Source: Gemmatimonadota bacterium
GTDB lineage: Bacteria > Gemmatimonadota > Gemmatimonadetes > Gemmatimonadales > Gemmatimonadaceae
Length of the DNA: 64,000 nt
Direction of reading: 5' to 3'
NCBI GenBank assembly: GCA_016719105.1
Contig: JADKAQ010000025.1
Coordinates: 1-64,000, forward strand
A program made the translations under genes and the position numbers. Positions 37,122 through 46,720 of this stretch are shown one piece after another (the stretch's first letter is position 1; every line of letters starts with the position of its first letter). The notes beneath the pieces were generated by a model. It made no database searches and was not told the DNA's origin. It saw only the letters and a program-made list of their open reading frames with translations.

Positions 37122-38168
37122 CTAGCGCTCCCAGGCGAATCCCTGGGCGAGGCGCTCGAACCGCGCGGTGGTGGGGTTGAACGAGAGGATCGCCGTCCCG
37201 CCACCACGCGGCGTCCAGGCGCGGGTGGCGAGGTCGTCGACCCCGTCGCCGTCGGCGTCCAGCGCGTGCAGCGCCTCGTGCGCGCGAAAGCGCAGGTCGC
37301 GCACCGTCGCCTTCTTCACGCTCCCGTCGCCCACGAGGAGGACGCGCTCGCGTACCCACTCGTAGTCGCCCGCGTAGAGCGTGACGATCACGACACCGCG
37401 TGCCTCGCCAAAGCACCCCGCAGCCACGCTGCGGCGCGCCTTGAGCGACGCCTTGAGCCGTGCATACAACGGTTGGTCTTCCGACGCGCGCAGCGAATCC
37501 TCGGTCGCCCTGGCCAGTCGCGTGAGACGCGAGACGAAGGCCGAGTCCACGGCACGATCGCAGGCAGCACCCGCCGGCGTCGAGTCGTTGCGCACGCGTT
37601 GCGCCGAGGCGACGAGCGGGTCCGTGTCGCGCGCCAGTGAATCGACCAGCGGCGAGGTGGCGAGCGTGGCGACGATGCGGCCGTTGTACGCCTCGAAACC
37701 GGCGATGGTCGCGTCGTCGCTCCCCCACGGCCCCCGGAGGCGGAGGCGGCTGCCGATGGCAAAGGGGGAACGCGCTGCCGCCGCCGCGCGAAAGGCGACG
37801 AGGCGCGCCGTGTCCTTCTTGAGGTCGATATCCACGCGCCCGAGGTCGACGACCAGGCGTTTCGTTCGCGCGGCCGCCGTGAACCAGTCTTGCACGAGCG
37901 GTGCAAAGACGAGACGTTGTGCGACGGTGTCGGCGAGTGGGGAGAGCGGCGGTGCCGCGCTGGGCATCGCTCCGTTCCCCGCCTGGGGCCGGGGCGTCGT
38001 CGAGGCCATCGTATCCGGGGCCGTGGCATCCGCCACCGTGGCCGAATCGCCGGTCGCTGCCGGTGCACCGCCGGTCTGGGTGCAGGCCACGAACAGGACG
38101 AGGCAGGCGCCTAACGTGATCGGCGCAAGTCGCGACGCCTGGCGGCGCAAGAGCTCCAACTGAGGCAT
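37122..38168 (-). CDS. Putative lipoprotein of unknown function
   Basis: Not recognised. Protein of 348 residues with a lipoprotein signal (ITLGACLVLFVAC, lipid Cys near residue 29), then a Thr/Ala/Pro-rich linker to about 75. The mature part carries LRLRGPWGSDDATIAGFEAY near 145 and, near 310, DADGDGVDDLATRAW, a calcium-binding-loop-like DxDxDGxxD segment that also resembles FG-GAP repeats. Two Cys (about 203 and 254) could pair. It converges on the DUF6174-like gene and diverges from the FAD-subunit gene 51 bp away. Confidence 0.75.
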   Translation of the reverse strand: MPQLELLRRQASRLAPITLGACLVLFVACTQTGGAPAATGDSATVADATAPDTMASTTPRPQAGNGAMPSAAPPLSPLADTVAQRLVFAPLVQDWFTAAARTKRLVVDLGRVDIDLKKDTARLVAFRAAAAARSPFAIGSRLRLRGPWGSDDATIAGFEAYNGRIVATLATSPLVDSLARDTDPLVASAQRVRNDSTPAGAACDRAVDSAFVSRLTRLARATEDSLRASEDQPLYARLKASLKARRSVAAGCFGEARGVVIVTLYAGDYEWVRERVLLVGDGSVKKATVRDLRFRAHEALHALDADGDGVDDLATRAWTPRGGGTAILSFNPTTARFERLAQGFAWER

Positions 38169-38219
38169 GTCGTCGGGAACTTAGCGCCCCTCGCCCGTGC
38201 CTGAAACTCCATCCCGTGC

Positions 38220-39185
38220 ATGTCGCCCTTCCAGTACGCTCGACCCACGTCGCTCGACGATGCCGTCGCCAAGCTGCAGGCCCCCGGCGCCCTCCCCCTG
38301 GGCGGGGGGACCGACCTCCTGCCGCAGGTCCGCGACGCCCTGGCCAACCCCGAGGTGCTGGTCGACCTGCGTCGCATCCCCTTCTCCGCCGACATCACGT
38401 GGCTGGAGGACGGCGGTGTGCGCATCGGCGCCTCCGCGCGACTGGCGCACCTCGCACGGCACGCCGAGTTGCGCGAGGCCTTTCCCCTCCTGACAGAGGG
38501 CTGCGCGGCGGTGGGATCGGCGGCGTTGCGCACGATGGGGACGCTCGGCGGCAACCTCTGCCAGCGACCGCGATGCTGGTACTTCCGGCATGGCTTCTCC
38601 TGCCACAAGAACGGCGGGGACACGTGCCGCGCCGAGGTGGGGGAGAACCAGTATCACGCGATCCTGGGCGGTGGGCCGTGCTTCGCCGTGCATCCGTCGG
38701 ACCCCGCGGTCGCGCTGACGGCGCTCGAGGCGATCGTGCACGTGGCAGGAGCAACGGGGGAGCGCGAGGTCGCCGTGGCCGACTTCTATCGAGAGGCCGC
38801 CCGTCCCGGCGGGCGCGAGACGCAGCTTGCGCCTGGCGACATCGTCACCGCGGTGACCATCCCGGGGCTCTCGCGCGGCGGGCGACAGCGCTACGAAAAG
38901 GTGATGCAGCGCGGCGCCTTCGACTTCGCGCTCGTCTCGGTCGCGGCGATCAAGCGACGGGACGGCGAGGTGCGCCTCGTGCTGGGTGGAGTGGCCCCGC
39001 ACCCGTGGCGCGTCACCGATTCCATCGAGGAGGACGTCGCGTCGGGCGGGTTGAGCGGCGACGACATCGAGACGCTTGGCCTGCGCGCGCTGTACGACGC
39101 GCGTCCGCTGGCACACAACGGCTACAAAGTCGACATCGCGAGCGCCATCCTCTCGCGCGGGATCGCCTTTCTCGAAGGGCGTTAG
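38220..39185 (+). CDS. Molybdenum hydroxylase FAD-binding subunit with extra Cys-rich insertion
   Basis: FAD subunit of 321 residues (CoxM/HcrB type). LPLGGGTDLLPQ near residue 26 and TMGTLGGNLCQ near 104 are FAD-binding motifs. An insertion of about 30 residues after GGNLC carries four Cys (LCQRPRCWYF, FSCHKNGG, DTCRAE), like the extra 4Fe-4S site in the FAD subunit of 4-hydroxybenzoyl-CoA reductase and in some subunit M proteins. It is probably the partner of the two subunits at 27919-30821, though 7.4 kb separates them. Followed 4 bp later by a MobA-like gene; its stop overlaps GTTAGGC. Confidence 0.92.
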   Translation: MSPFQYARPTSLDDAVAKLQAPGALPLGGGTDLLPQVRDALANPEVLVDLRRIPFSADITWLEDGGVRIGASARLAHLARHAELREAFPLLTEGCAAVGSAALRTMGTLGGNLCQRPRCWYFRHGFSCHKNGGDTCRAEVGENQYHAILGGGPCFAVHPSDPAVALTALEAIVHVAGATGEREVAVADFYREAARPGGRETQLAPGDIVTAVTIPGLSRGGRQRYEKVMQRGAFDFALVSVAAIKRRDGEVRLVLGGVAPHPWRVTDSIEEDVASGGLSGDDIETLGLRALYDARPLAHNGYKVDIASAILSRGIAFLEGR

Positions 39186-39189
39186 GCCG

Positions 39190-39687
39190 GTGACCGTTCC
39201 GCCGTTCGGGTGCCTCATCGTCGCCACCGGGCTCGAGCGCGATCCCGCGCGTGCCCAACTCGCCGACGAGCACCTCGACGTCCTCATCGCCACCGCCGTG
39301 CTCCTCGGAGCTTCGCCGGTGGTGGTGGCCCACGACGGGTCGCCTCGCGTCGCAGCCCCGGCCCGCTCGTTCAAGCTCCCGCGCACGGAGCGCGACGACC
39401 TGTCGGCGATGCGATTGGGACTGATGCAGTTCACCAACGCCCCCGTCAGTGCCGCGCTGGTCATTCCCATCGAGTCGCATGCACTCAGCGGGCAGTTCCT
39501 CCGCGGGATGATCACCGAAGCGACGCGCCGCTCGCTTCCGCTGGCCGCGGCCGCGGTGAACGGCGCGTTGGGCTTCCCGCTCTACGCCTCCCGCGATCTC
39601 TGGCGCGAGCTGATGACCACGGAGGGCGGCCTTCCCGCCGTCCTGCGTGACTTGGGCCCCAGAGTCCTGGCCGTCGAAGCCGAATAG
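39190..39687 (+). CDS. MobA/MocA-like nucleotidyltransferase-fold protein, degenerate
   Basis: Protein of 165 residues from GTG 39190. The pattern of MobA/MocA cofactor nucleotidyltransferases is visible in the second half (SGQFLRGMITEATRRSLPLA, NGALGFPLYASRDLW), and context with the FAD subunit fits molybdopterin-cofactor maturation. The N-terminal nucleotide-binding signature LAGGxSxRMG is absent; the first strand reads CLIVATGLERD, so catalysis is doubtful. It may be a chaperone-like relative or a divergent enzyme. Assignment rests on overall pattern and context. Confidence 0.6.
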   Translation: MTVPPFGCLIVATGLERDPARAQLADEHLDVLIATAVLLGASPVVVAHDGSPRVAAPARSFKLPRTERDDLSAMRLGLMQFTNAPVSAALVIPIESHALSGQFLRGMITEATRRSLPLAAAAVNGALGFPLYASRDLWRELMTTEGGLPAVLRDLGPRVLAVEAE

Positions 39688-39696
39688 CCGCTCTCC

Positions 39697-39730
39697 GTCG
39701 TCTTCCCGTCTTCCCGTCTTCCCGTCTTCC
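39697..39730. repeat. Octamer tract CTTCCCGT, four units
   Basis: Four tandem copies of an 8-bp unit (reverse GAAGACGG) end directly at the alcohol dehydrogenase ATG and occupy its expected ribosome-binding site. The same unit recurs in the sufB-sufC gap, before sufS, and near 60.2 and 62.9 kb. Confidence 0.8.
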
Positions 39731-40819
39731 ATGCCAAGAGCCGTCGTGATGCCCGCCCCTGGCGCCCCGTTGCGCCTGACGGAGTTCCCCCGCCCCGTCC
39801 TCGAGCCCGGTGCCGCGCTCCTTCGCGTGACCTACTCCGAGGTGTGCGGTACCGATGTGCACCTGCATCACGGGCGACTGACGGGGGTGCCGTACCCGAT
39901 CATCCCGGGACACGTCTCGGTGGGGGTGATCGACGAGATGAATGGCCGCATCGACGACCTCGAGGGGCGCCCCTTCGCGCTCGGCGATCGCGTGACCTTC
40001 CTCGACGTGCATGGCACCTGCGGCAAGTGCTATCAGTGCCTCGTGGCCAAGCAGTCCACGCGCTGCCCGCATCGCAAGGTGTACGGCATCACCTACAGCG
40101 CGAATGACGGGCTGCTGGGCGGGTGGGCCGAGTACCTGTGGATGAAGCCGGGGGTGCACATGGTGCGCCTCCCCGAGTCGCTCGACGAGGCGACCTTCAT
40201 GGGGGGTGGGTGCGGGCTGGTGACGGCGATGCATGCCGTCGACCGCGCGGAGGTGCGCCTGGGGCAGAACGTGGCCGTGCTCGGCGTCGGCCCGGTGGGC
40301 CAATCGATCATCGCGCTCTCGGCGCTCTCGGGGGCCAATCGCATCTTCGCGGTTGGCGATCCTGCGTCGCGGCTGGCGTTCGCCGCGCGCATGGGGGCGA
40401 CGGACACGCTGGGACTCGACCTGTCACCGGAGGCGCGGCGCGATGCGGTACTCGAAGCCACGGATGGCCACGGCGTCGACACCGTGATCGAGGCGAGCGG
40501 AGCTCCCGACGCGGTGCTGCAGGCGTTCGACCTCGTACGCGATGGTGGGCGGATCGTGATCTGCGGACACTACACCGACAACGGCGACATCCGCATCCAT
40601 CCGCATTTTCACATCAACCGCAAGCACATCGAGATTCGCGGCTGCTGGGGGAGCGACTATTCGCACTTCTACCGGGCCGTGGCGGTCGCCGCCAAGCATG
40701 GCGACCGCATCCCGTGGCGCGAGATGGTGGAGCGGCGCTACTCGCTCGAGGAGGCGCAGGACGCGCTGGGCGCGGTGGAGCGGCGTGAGGTGACGAAGGC
40801 GATCATCGTCCCCCGGTGA
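39731..40819 (+). CDS. Zinc-type alcohol dehydrogenase (medium-chain dehydrogenase/reductase)
   Basis: NAD(P)-dependent oxidoreductase of 362 residues. Catalytic-zinc Cys in EVCGTDVH near residue 38, structural zinc site CGKCYQCLVAKQSTRC near 98, and the Rossmann motif VAVLGVGPVGQS near 186. The usual GHE motif reads GHV (IPGHVSVGVI near 59), so the Glu next to the catalytic-zinc His is lost. The late segment GCWGSDYSHFYRA recalls sorbitol/threonine-type MDRs. The substrate is unknown. ATG follows directly on an octamer repeat tract with no Shine-Dalgarno. Its end overlaps a convergent small gene by 17 bp. Confidence 0.9.
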   Translation: MPRAVVMPAPGAPLRLTEFPRPVLEPGAALLRVTYSEVCGTDVHLHHGRLTGVPYPIIPGHVSVGVIDEMNGRIDDLEGRPFALGDRVTFLDVHGTCGKCYQCLVAKQSTRCPHRKVYGITYSANDGLLGGWAEYLWMKPGVHMVRLPESLDEATFMGGGCGLVTAMHAVDRAEVRLGQNVAVLGVGPVGQSIIALSALSGANRIFAVGDPASRLAFAARMGATDTLGLDLSPEARRDAVLEATDGHGVDTVIEASGAPDAVLQAFDLVRDGGRIVICGHYTDNGDIRIHPHFHINRKHIEIRGCWGSDYSHFYRAVAVAAKHGDRIPWREMVERRYSLEEAQDALGAVERREVTKAIIVPR

Positions 40820-41087
40820 AGGCGAAGTTCTCCTCGGTGACGAGGTGGCGTGCGTCGGCCAGCGGGACCTCGCGCGTCTGCCCGAAGTCGAACGCATACT
40901 CGCGCCCGCTCGCCTTGCCCGTCACGCGAATCGACCCTTCTCCCGTGTAGCAGACCGCGATGAGCCGATCGCTTCCGAGCGGGGCGATGGTGGGGGCCAA
41001 CGACGGCGTGCGTGTCAGGATCATTCGGCGCGACATCGGACGCAGCGTGTCGAACGGGATGGCGTAGCTATCGGTAGTGGTCGACAT
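40803..41087 (-). CDS. Small hypothetical protein, 94 aa
   Basis: Not recognised. Predicted soluble protein with a beta-rich second half (SIRVTGKASGREYAFDF, REVPLADARHLV, ENFAF) resembling small phage-associated or sheet-forming proteins; no phage genes surround it. Codon use looks like its neighbours. ATG 41087 has no good Shine-Dalgarno. It overlaps the alcohol dehydrogenase 3' end by 17 bp. Probably real, but unproven. Confidence 0.5.
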   Translation of the reverse strand: MSTTTDSYAIPFDTLRPMSRRMILTRTPSLAPTIAPLGSDRLIAVCYTGEGSIRVTGKASGREYAFDFGQTREVPLADARHLVTEENFAFTGGR

Positions 41088-42160
41088 GGAGTGGCTCGCG
41101 AGAACGGCGTGACCGGCGAAGCGCGTGGTACGTTCGAGGCGTCGCCACCCTGGCGACGGCGCTCATGCTGGCGAATGCGAAAACGGACTCCGACGGGCGA
41201 CAGCGTGTCGAGGTGGTGCGGCCCTGTGCGACCCTGCAACCGCGAGGGGTCCGTTCCCGCATTCGTGGATCAAGTTCGGCCGCGCGCGAAGGGCTGTACA
41301 CTCGGGGAACCCCGTGTCTTGAGATGCTGTTGCGGTTTAGGCAACGCTCGGACGTGATGCCCATCACACTCCAGCGTTCGTGGTGGCGCCTGACGATGGC
41401 ACACGCGATGGACCCGCGGCCACACGCTCGCGATCGCCACGCGCGGCGGAGGCAGCCGAACAGCCGCCTGGCGGCCGATTCTCCTCTCCAGGAGAGATCG
41501 AGCCGAGGGGTGCCAGCAGGACGGGCGGCGCGACCCAGTACTGCACCAGCGGCGGTGCGCCGGGGGGCTCTGGGGCGGGGGGGGGGGCTCCGCGGGGGTT
41601 GTTCCGGGGGGCGCCGCCTTCCTCCTGGGCCCGGTCCGGGGGGGCCCGGGGGGGGGGTTTCTCTTCGTTGGGGCGTTCGGGGGGGGGGCCCCGCTCTCCG
41701 CGTTTTTGCCTGTTGGGTTGTTCCCCCCCTCCTGCTCGGGTTCGTCCTGTTTGCCCTCTCCTGTTTCCGGCGGCCGGGGGGGGCTTTGTCCCGCCGGGGG
41801 GGGGGGGGCCCCCCGGGGGCCCTCCCGGGGGTCCCCCCTCGGCGGGGGGCTCTTGTTTCCCCCTTTCCCCGGGGGGGGCGGGGGGGCCGCCTGGCCCGGG
41901 GGGGGCCTGGTTTCCGTTTTCGGGGGCCCTCTTGTTGGCCTTGGGGCGGGGGGCGGGGCTTTTTTTCCGGGGGGCCTCCCGCTGTTCCTCCTCGCGCCCG
42001 GGGGGGCGGGGTTTTTCGGGCTTGGGTTCGCCCCGCCCGGGGTTTTCGCCCGGGGGTTCCCCTTTTCGGGCCCCGGGGTTTTTTTCCGGGGGGGGGGCGT
42101 TGGGCCCGGGGGGGGGTCCCGTTTGTGTGGGGGGGGGGTTTTCGTGGCGGGGTAATTCGC
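41088..42160. other. Gene-free region with anomalous G/C/T homopolymer mosaic (about 41565-42150)
   Basis: Bases 41088-41560 look like normal genomic sequence without a credible gene; they contain GGCTGTACACTCG (41292-41304), also found at 49681. From about 41565 to 42150 the sequence is almost only runs of G broken by short C and T runs, with very few A, unlike anything else in the window. Open frames here encode Gly/Pro/Phe-only peptides. Normal sequence resumes by about 42150. This most likely reflects base-calling or assembly failure. Confidence 0.8.
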
Positions 42161-42174
42161 CAACACTTTCGTTG
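42161..42174. promoter_or_regulatory. Putative SufR operator CAAC-N6-GTTG
   Basis: The site reads CAACACTTTCGTTG, matching the CAAC-N6-GTTG inverted repeat described, as I recall, for cyanobacterial SufR. It overlaps the -35-like TTGACT upstream of sufR, as expected for autorepression when the SufR cluster is intact. Confidence 0.7.
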
Positions 42175-42200
42175 ACTTATTTCCCGGATTCGCCCATCTT
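42172..42200 (+). promoter_or_regulatory. Candidate promoter of the suf operon
   Basis: TTGACT (42172-42177) and CATCTT (42195-42200) are 17 bases apart, and the sufR ATG is only ten bases further. The leader would be very short, possibly leaderless, and no Shine-Dalgarno is present. Confidence 0.5.
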
Positions 42201-42209
42201 CCGCCCCCC

Positions 42210-42970
42210 ATGACAGGCGCCACCCTTCCCATCCCCGGCTACCGCGGCCTCCGAGGCGACGTGCTCGTCGCCCTCAAGAAGGCCCAACCCCTTACCGCCA
42301 AAGAACTTGGCGTTCACTTTGGGGTCACGCCGAACGCCCTCCGCCGGCACCTCAAGGAGCTGGAGGTCGAGGGGCTCGTCCGGTACCAGCGTGAGATCCG
42401 CGGGGTCGGCGGGCCGGTCTTCGCCTACTCGCTCACCGAGTCGGGCGAGCGGCTCTTCCCTCGCGCCTACGACGCCGCACTCAATGAAGTGCTGGAGCTC
42501 GTGCGCCAGCAGATGGGGAGCGACGGCGTGGTCGAGCTCTTTCGAAAGCGCTGGGCCGACATCGCCGAAAAGGCGAAACCGGAACTGGCCGATTTGCCAT
42601 TGAATCAGCGGGCGCAGCGACTGGCGCAGCTCCTCACCTCCCTCGGCTACATGGCCGAGGCGTCGGAGGGGGAGAATTCCACGTTGCGCGAGCACAACTG
42701 CGCCATTCGCGCCGTGATCGAGCGCTTCCCGGAGATCTGCGTCGCCGAGAAGCGGTTCCTCGAGGAAGTGCTCGGGACCCACGTCACGCGCCAGACCCAT
42801 ATCGCGGCAGGGGCCAACTGCTGCGAGTACTGCATCCATCCGTCCGACTCGTCAGGCGAAGTCGCCGCGGTTAGCGCCGCGGCGACCGCCCTCGAGTCGC
42901 CCTCCTTCGTCCAGATCGAGACCCCACGCCATGGGGCGAGCGCACGTCACGTCGCGCTGCAGGAGACGCC

Positions 42971-42974
<4 letters not shown>
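42210..42974 (+). CDS. sufR: SufR-type iron-sulfur transcriptional regulator
   Basis: Repressor of 254 residues that controls the suf operon in response to Fe-S status. A winged helix-turn-helix spans about 20-75 (AKELGVHFGVTPNALRRHLK). The cluster-binding C-terminal part has EHNCAIRAVIERFPEICVAE near residue 168 and AGANCCEYCI near 200, supplying the Cys ligands. About 40 Ala/Ser-rich residues follow. It heads the operon and overlaps sufB by ATGA. A matching operator lies 36 bp upstream. Confidence 0.92.
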
Positions 42975-44403
<1,429 letters not shown>

Positions 44404-44412
44404 CTCCTCGGT

Positions 44413-44560
44413 CGGGAAGACGAGAAGACGAGAAGACGGGAAGACGAGTTCAGTCGATTCCCCTTCACGTCTGTCTCGCGCTTCGCCCGACACACGAGAG
44501 CTCCGTCTCCCCCGCAGTTGATCTCACTCGTCTTCTCGTCTTCTCGTCTTCCCGTCTTCT
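44413..44560. repeat. Inverted octamer tracts in the sufB-sufC gap
   Basis: Left arm 44413-44448 is four tandem GAAGACGA/G units; right arm 44527-44560 is the complementary TCTTCTCG/CCCG tract. Only G-U-compatible differences separate them, so the RNA could form a stem of about 34 bp with a loop of about 78 bases. The right arm reaches to 9 bases before the sufC start. Confidence 0.75.
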
Positions 44561-44568
44561 AAAGACCA

Positions 44569-45330
<762 letters not shown>

Positions 45331-45331
45331 C

Positions 45332-46627
45332 GTGAGCACGGCAACGTATCGCGATCAGTTCAACACGCTCACCCCTGAAGGGCCGGCGTGGCTCGCCCCG
45401 CTTCGTGCGCGGGCGATGGAGCGTCTCGAGGCCAACGGCTTCCCGACGACCCGGAACGAGGACTGGCACTTCACCAACCCGGCGCCGATCACCGAGGGGG
45501 CGTTCGAGCCCATGCGGCCGGCGTCAGGCACGGTGACGCAGGCCGACCTCGTCCCCTTTCTCGTGGGACACGCCGAGTGGCCCACGGTGGTCTTCGTCAA
45601 CGGACGCTACGCGCCGACGCTCTCGCGCGTCGACGCCCTCCCCGCCGGCGTGCGCGTACTCTCGCTCGCCTCGGCGCTGCATGAGGAGCCGACGCTGCTC
45701 GAGCAGCACCTGGGGAAGCTGGCCTCCGTGGACGAGCAGGCCTTCGCCTTCACCGCGCTCAACACGGCGATGATGCGCGACGGCGCGGTGTTGCACGTGG
45801 CGAAGGACACCACGGTCGAGACGCCGATCCACCTCCTCTTCGTCTCCGATGCTGTCGCCAATGGGGGCGTGTCGCATCCACGAAACCTCGTGGTCATGGA
45901 GCGCCACTCGCGCGCCACGATCATCGAGCAGTACGTCTCGCTGGGCGACGCGCGCTACCTGACCAACGCTGTCACCGAGTGCGTGCTCGCCGACGGCGCC
46001 ACGCTGCACCACTACAAGCTCCAGCGCGAAGGGCAGCAGGCCTTCCACGTGGGGCACATCGAGGCACGACAGGGGCGCGACTCGCACTATGTGTCGTTCG
46101 CCTTCTCCATCGGCGCGGCGCTGTCGCGCAACAACATCTACACGATGCTGGCCGGCGAAGGGTGCGGCGCCACGCTCAACGGGCTGTACATGCTCGACGG
46201 CGACCAGGTGTGCGACAACCAGACGCGCATCGAGCACGCGGAGCCCAACTGCTACTCGCGCGAGATGTACAAGGGGATCCTCGACGGGACCTCGCACGGC
46301 GTCTTCAACGGCAAGGTGTACGTGCGCCCCGTTGCCCAGAAGACCGACGGCAAGCAGACGAACAAGACGTTGCTCCTGTCGGACAAGGCGCGCATCGACA
46401 CCAAGCCGCAGCTCGAGATCTTTGCCGACGACGTGAAGTGCACGCACGGCGCAACCGTGGGCAAGCTCGACCAGATCGCGACGTTCTACATGAAGTCGCG
46501 CGGCGTGAATGCCGACACCACGCGGCGACTGCTGACCTACGCCTTCGCCGCCGAAGTGCTGGAGACGATCGAGTTGGAGCCGTTGAAGGAAGATCTCGAG
46601 AAGTTGACCCTCCAGCGCTACCTCTGA
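45332..46627 (+). CDS. sufD: SufD, Fe-S assembly scaffold subunit
   Basis: Partner of SufB in the scaffold, 431 residues. GTG start at 45332 with GGAGG five bases upstream inside sufC; the longer frame from 45290 overlaps sufC and is not family-like. NEDWHFTNPAPI near residue 44, LNGLYMLDGDQVCDNQTRIE near 284 and KCTHGATVGKLDQ near 370 are SufB/D beta-helix signatures. A 16-bp perfect hairpin follows its stop. Confidence 0.94.
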   Translation: MSTATYRDQFNTLTPEGPAWLAPLRARAMERLEANGFPTTRNEDWHFTNPAPITEGAFEPMRPASGTVTQADLVPFLVGHAEWPTVVFVNGRYAPTLSRVDALPAGVRVLSLASALHEEPTLLEQHLGKLASVDEQAFAFTALNTAMMRDGAVLHVAKDTTVETPIHLLFVSDAVANGGVSHPRNLVVMERHSRATIIEQYVSLGDARYLTNAVTECVLADGATLHHYKLQREGQQAFHVGHIEARQGRDSHYVSFAFSIGAALSRNNIYTMLAGEGCGATLNGLYMLDGDQVCDNQTRIEHAEPNCYSREMYKGILDGTSHGVFNGKVYVRPVAQKTDGKQTNKTLLLSDKARIDTKPQLEIFADDVKCTHGATVGKLDQIATFYMKSRGVNADTTRRLLTYAFAAEVLETIELEPLKEDLEKLTLQRYL

Positions 46628-46635
46628 TCATCACG

Positions 46636-46677
46636 CCTCCGTGTCCGCTGCCGTCTCCACCGCAGCGGACACGGAGG
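46636..46677. other. 16-bp perfect hairpin between sufD and sufS
   Basis: CCTCCGTGTCCGCTGC (46636-46651) and its exact complement (46662-46677) enclose a ten-base loop. No T-tract follows on either strand, so it is more likely an mRNA-stabilising or attenuating stem than a simple terminator. Confidence 0.7.
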
Positions 46678-46720
46678 GGGGCGGAGGCGCGGAGGTCGGT
46701 ACACGAAGACGAGAGGGTTC

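Noticed and set aside
39697..39730. Possible CRISPR-like array
   Set aside because: Units are 8 bp and contiguous with no spacers; no cas genes are present.
41165..42175. Long Gly/Arg/Pro open frames across the homopolymer region, on both strands
   Set aside because: They exist only because the sequence lacks A and therefore stop codons; composition is not protein-like.
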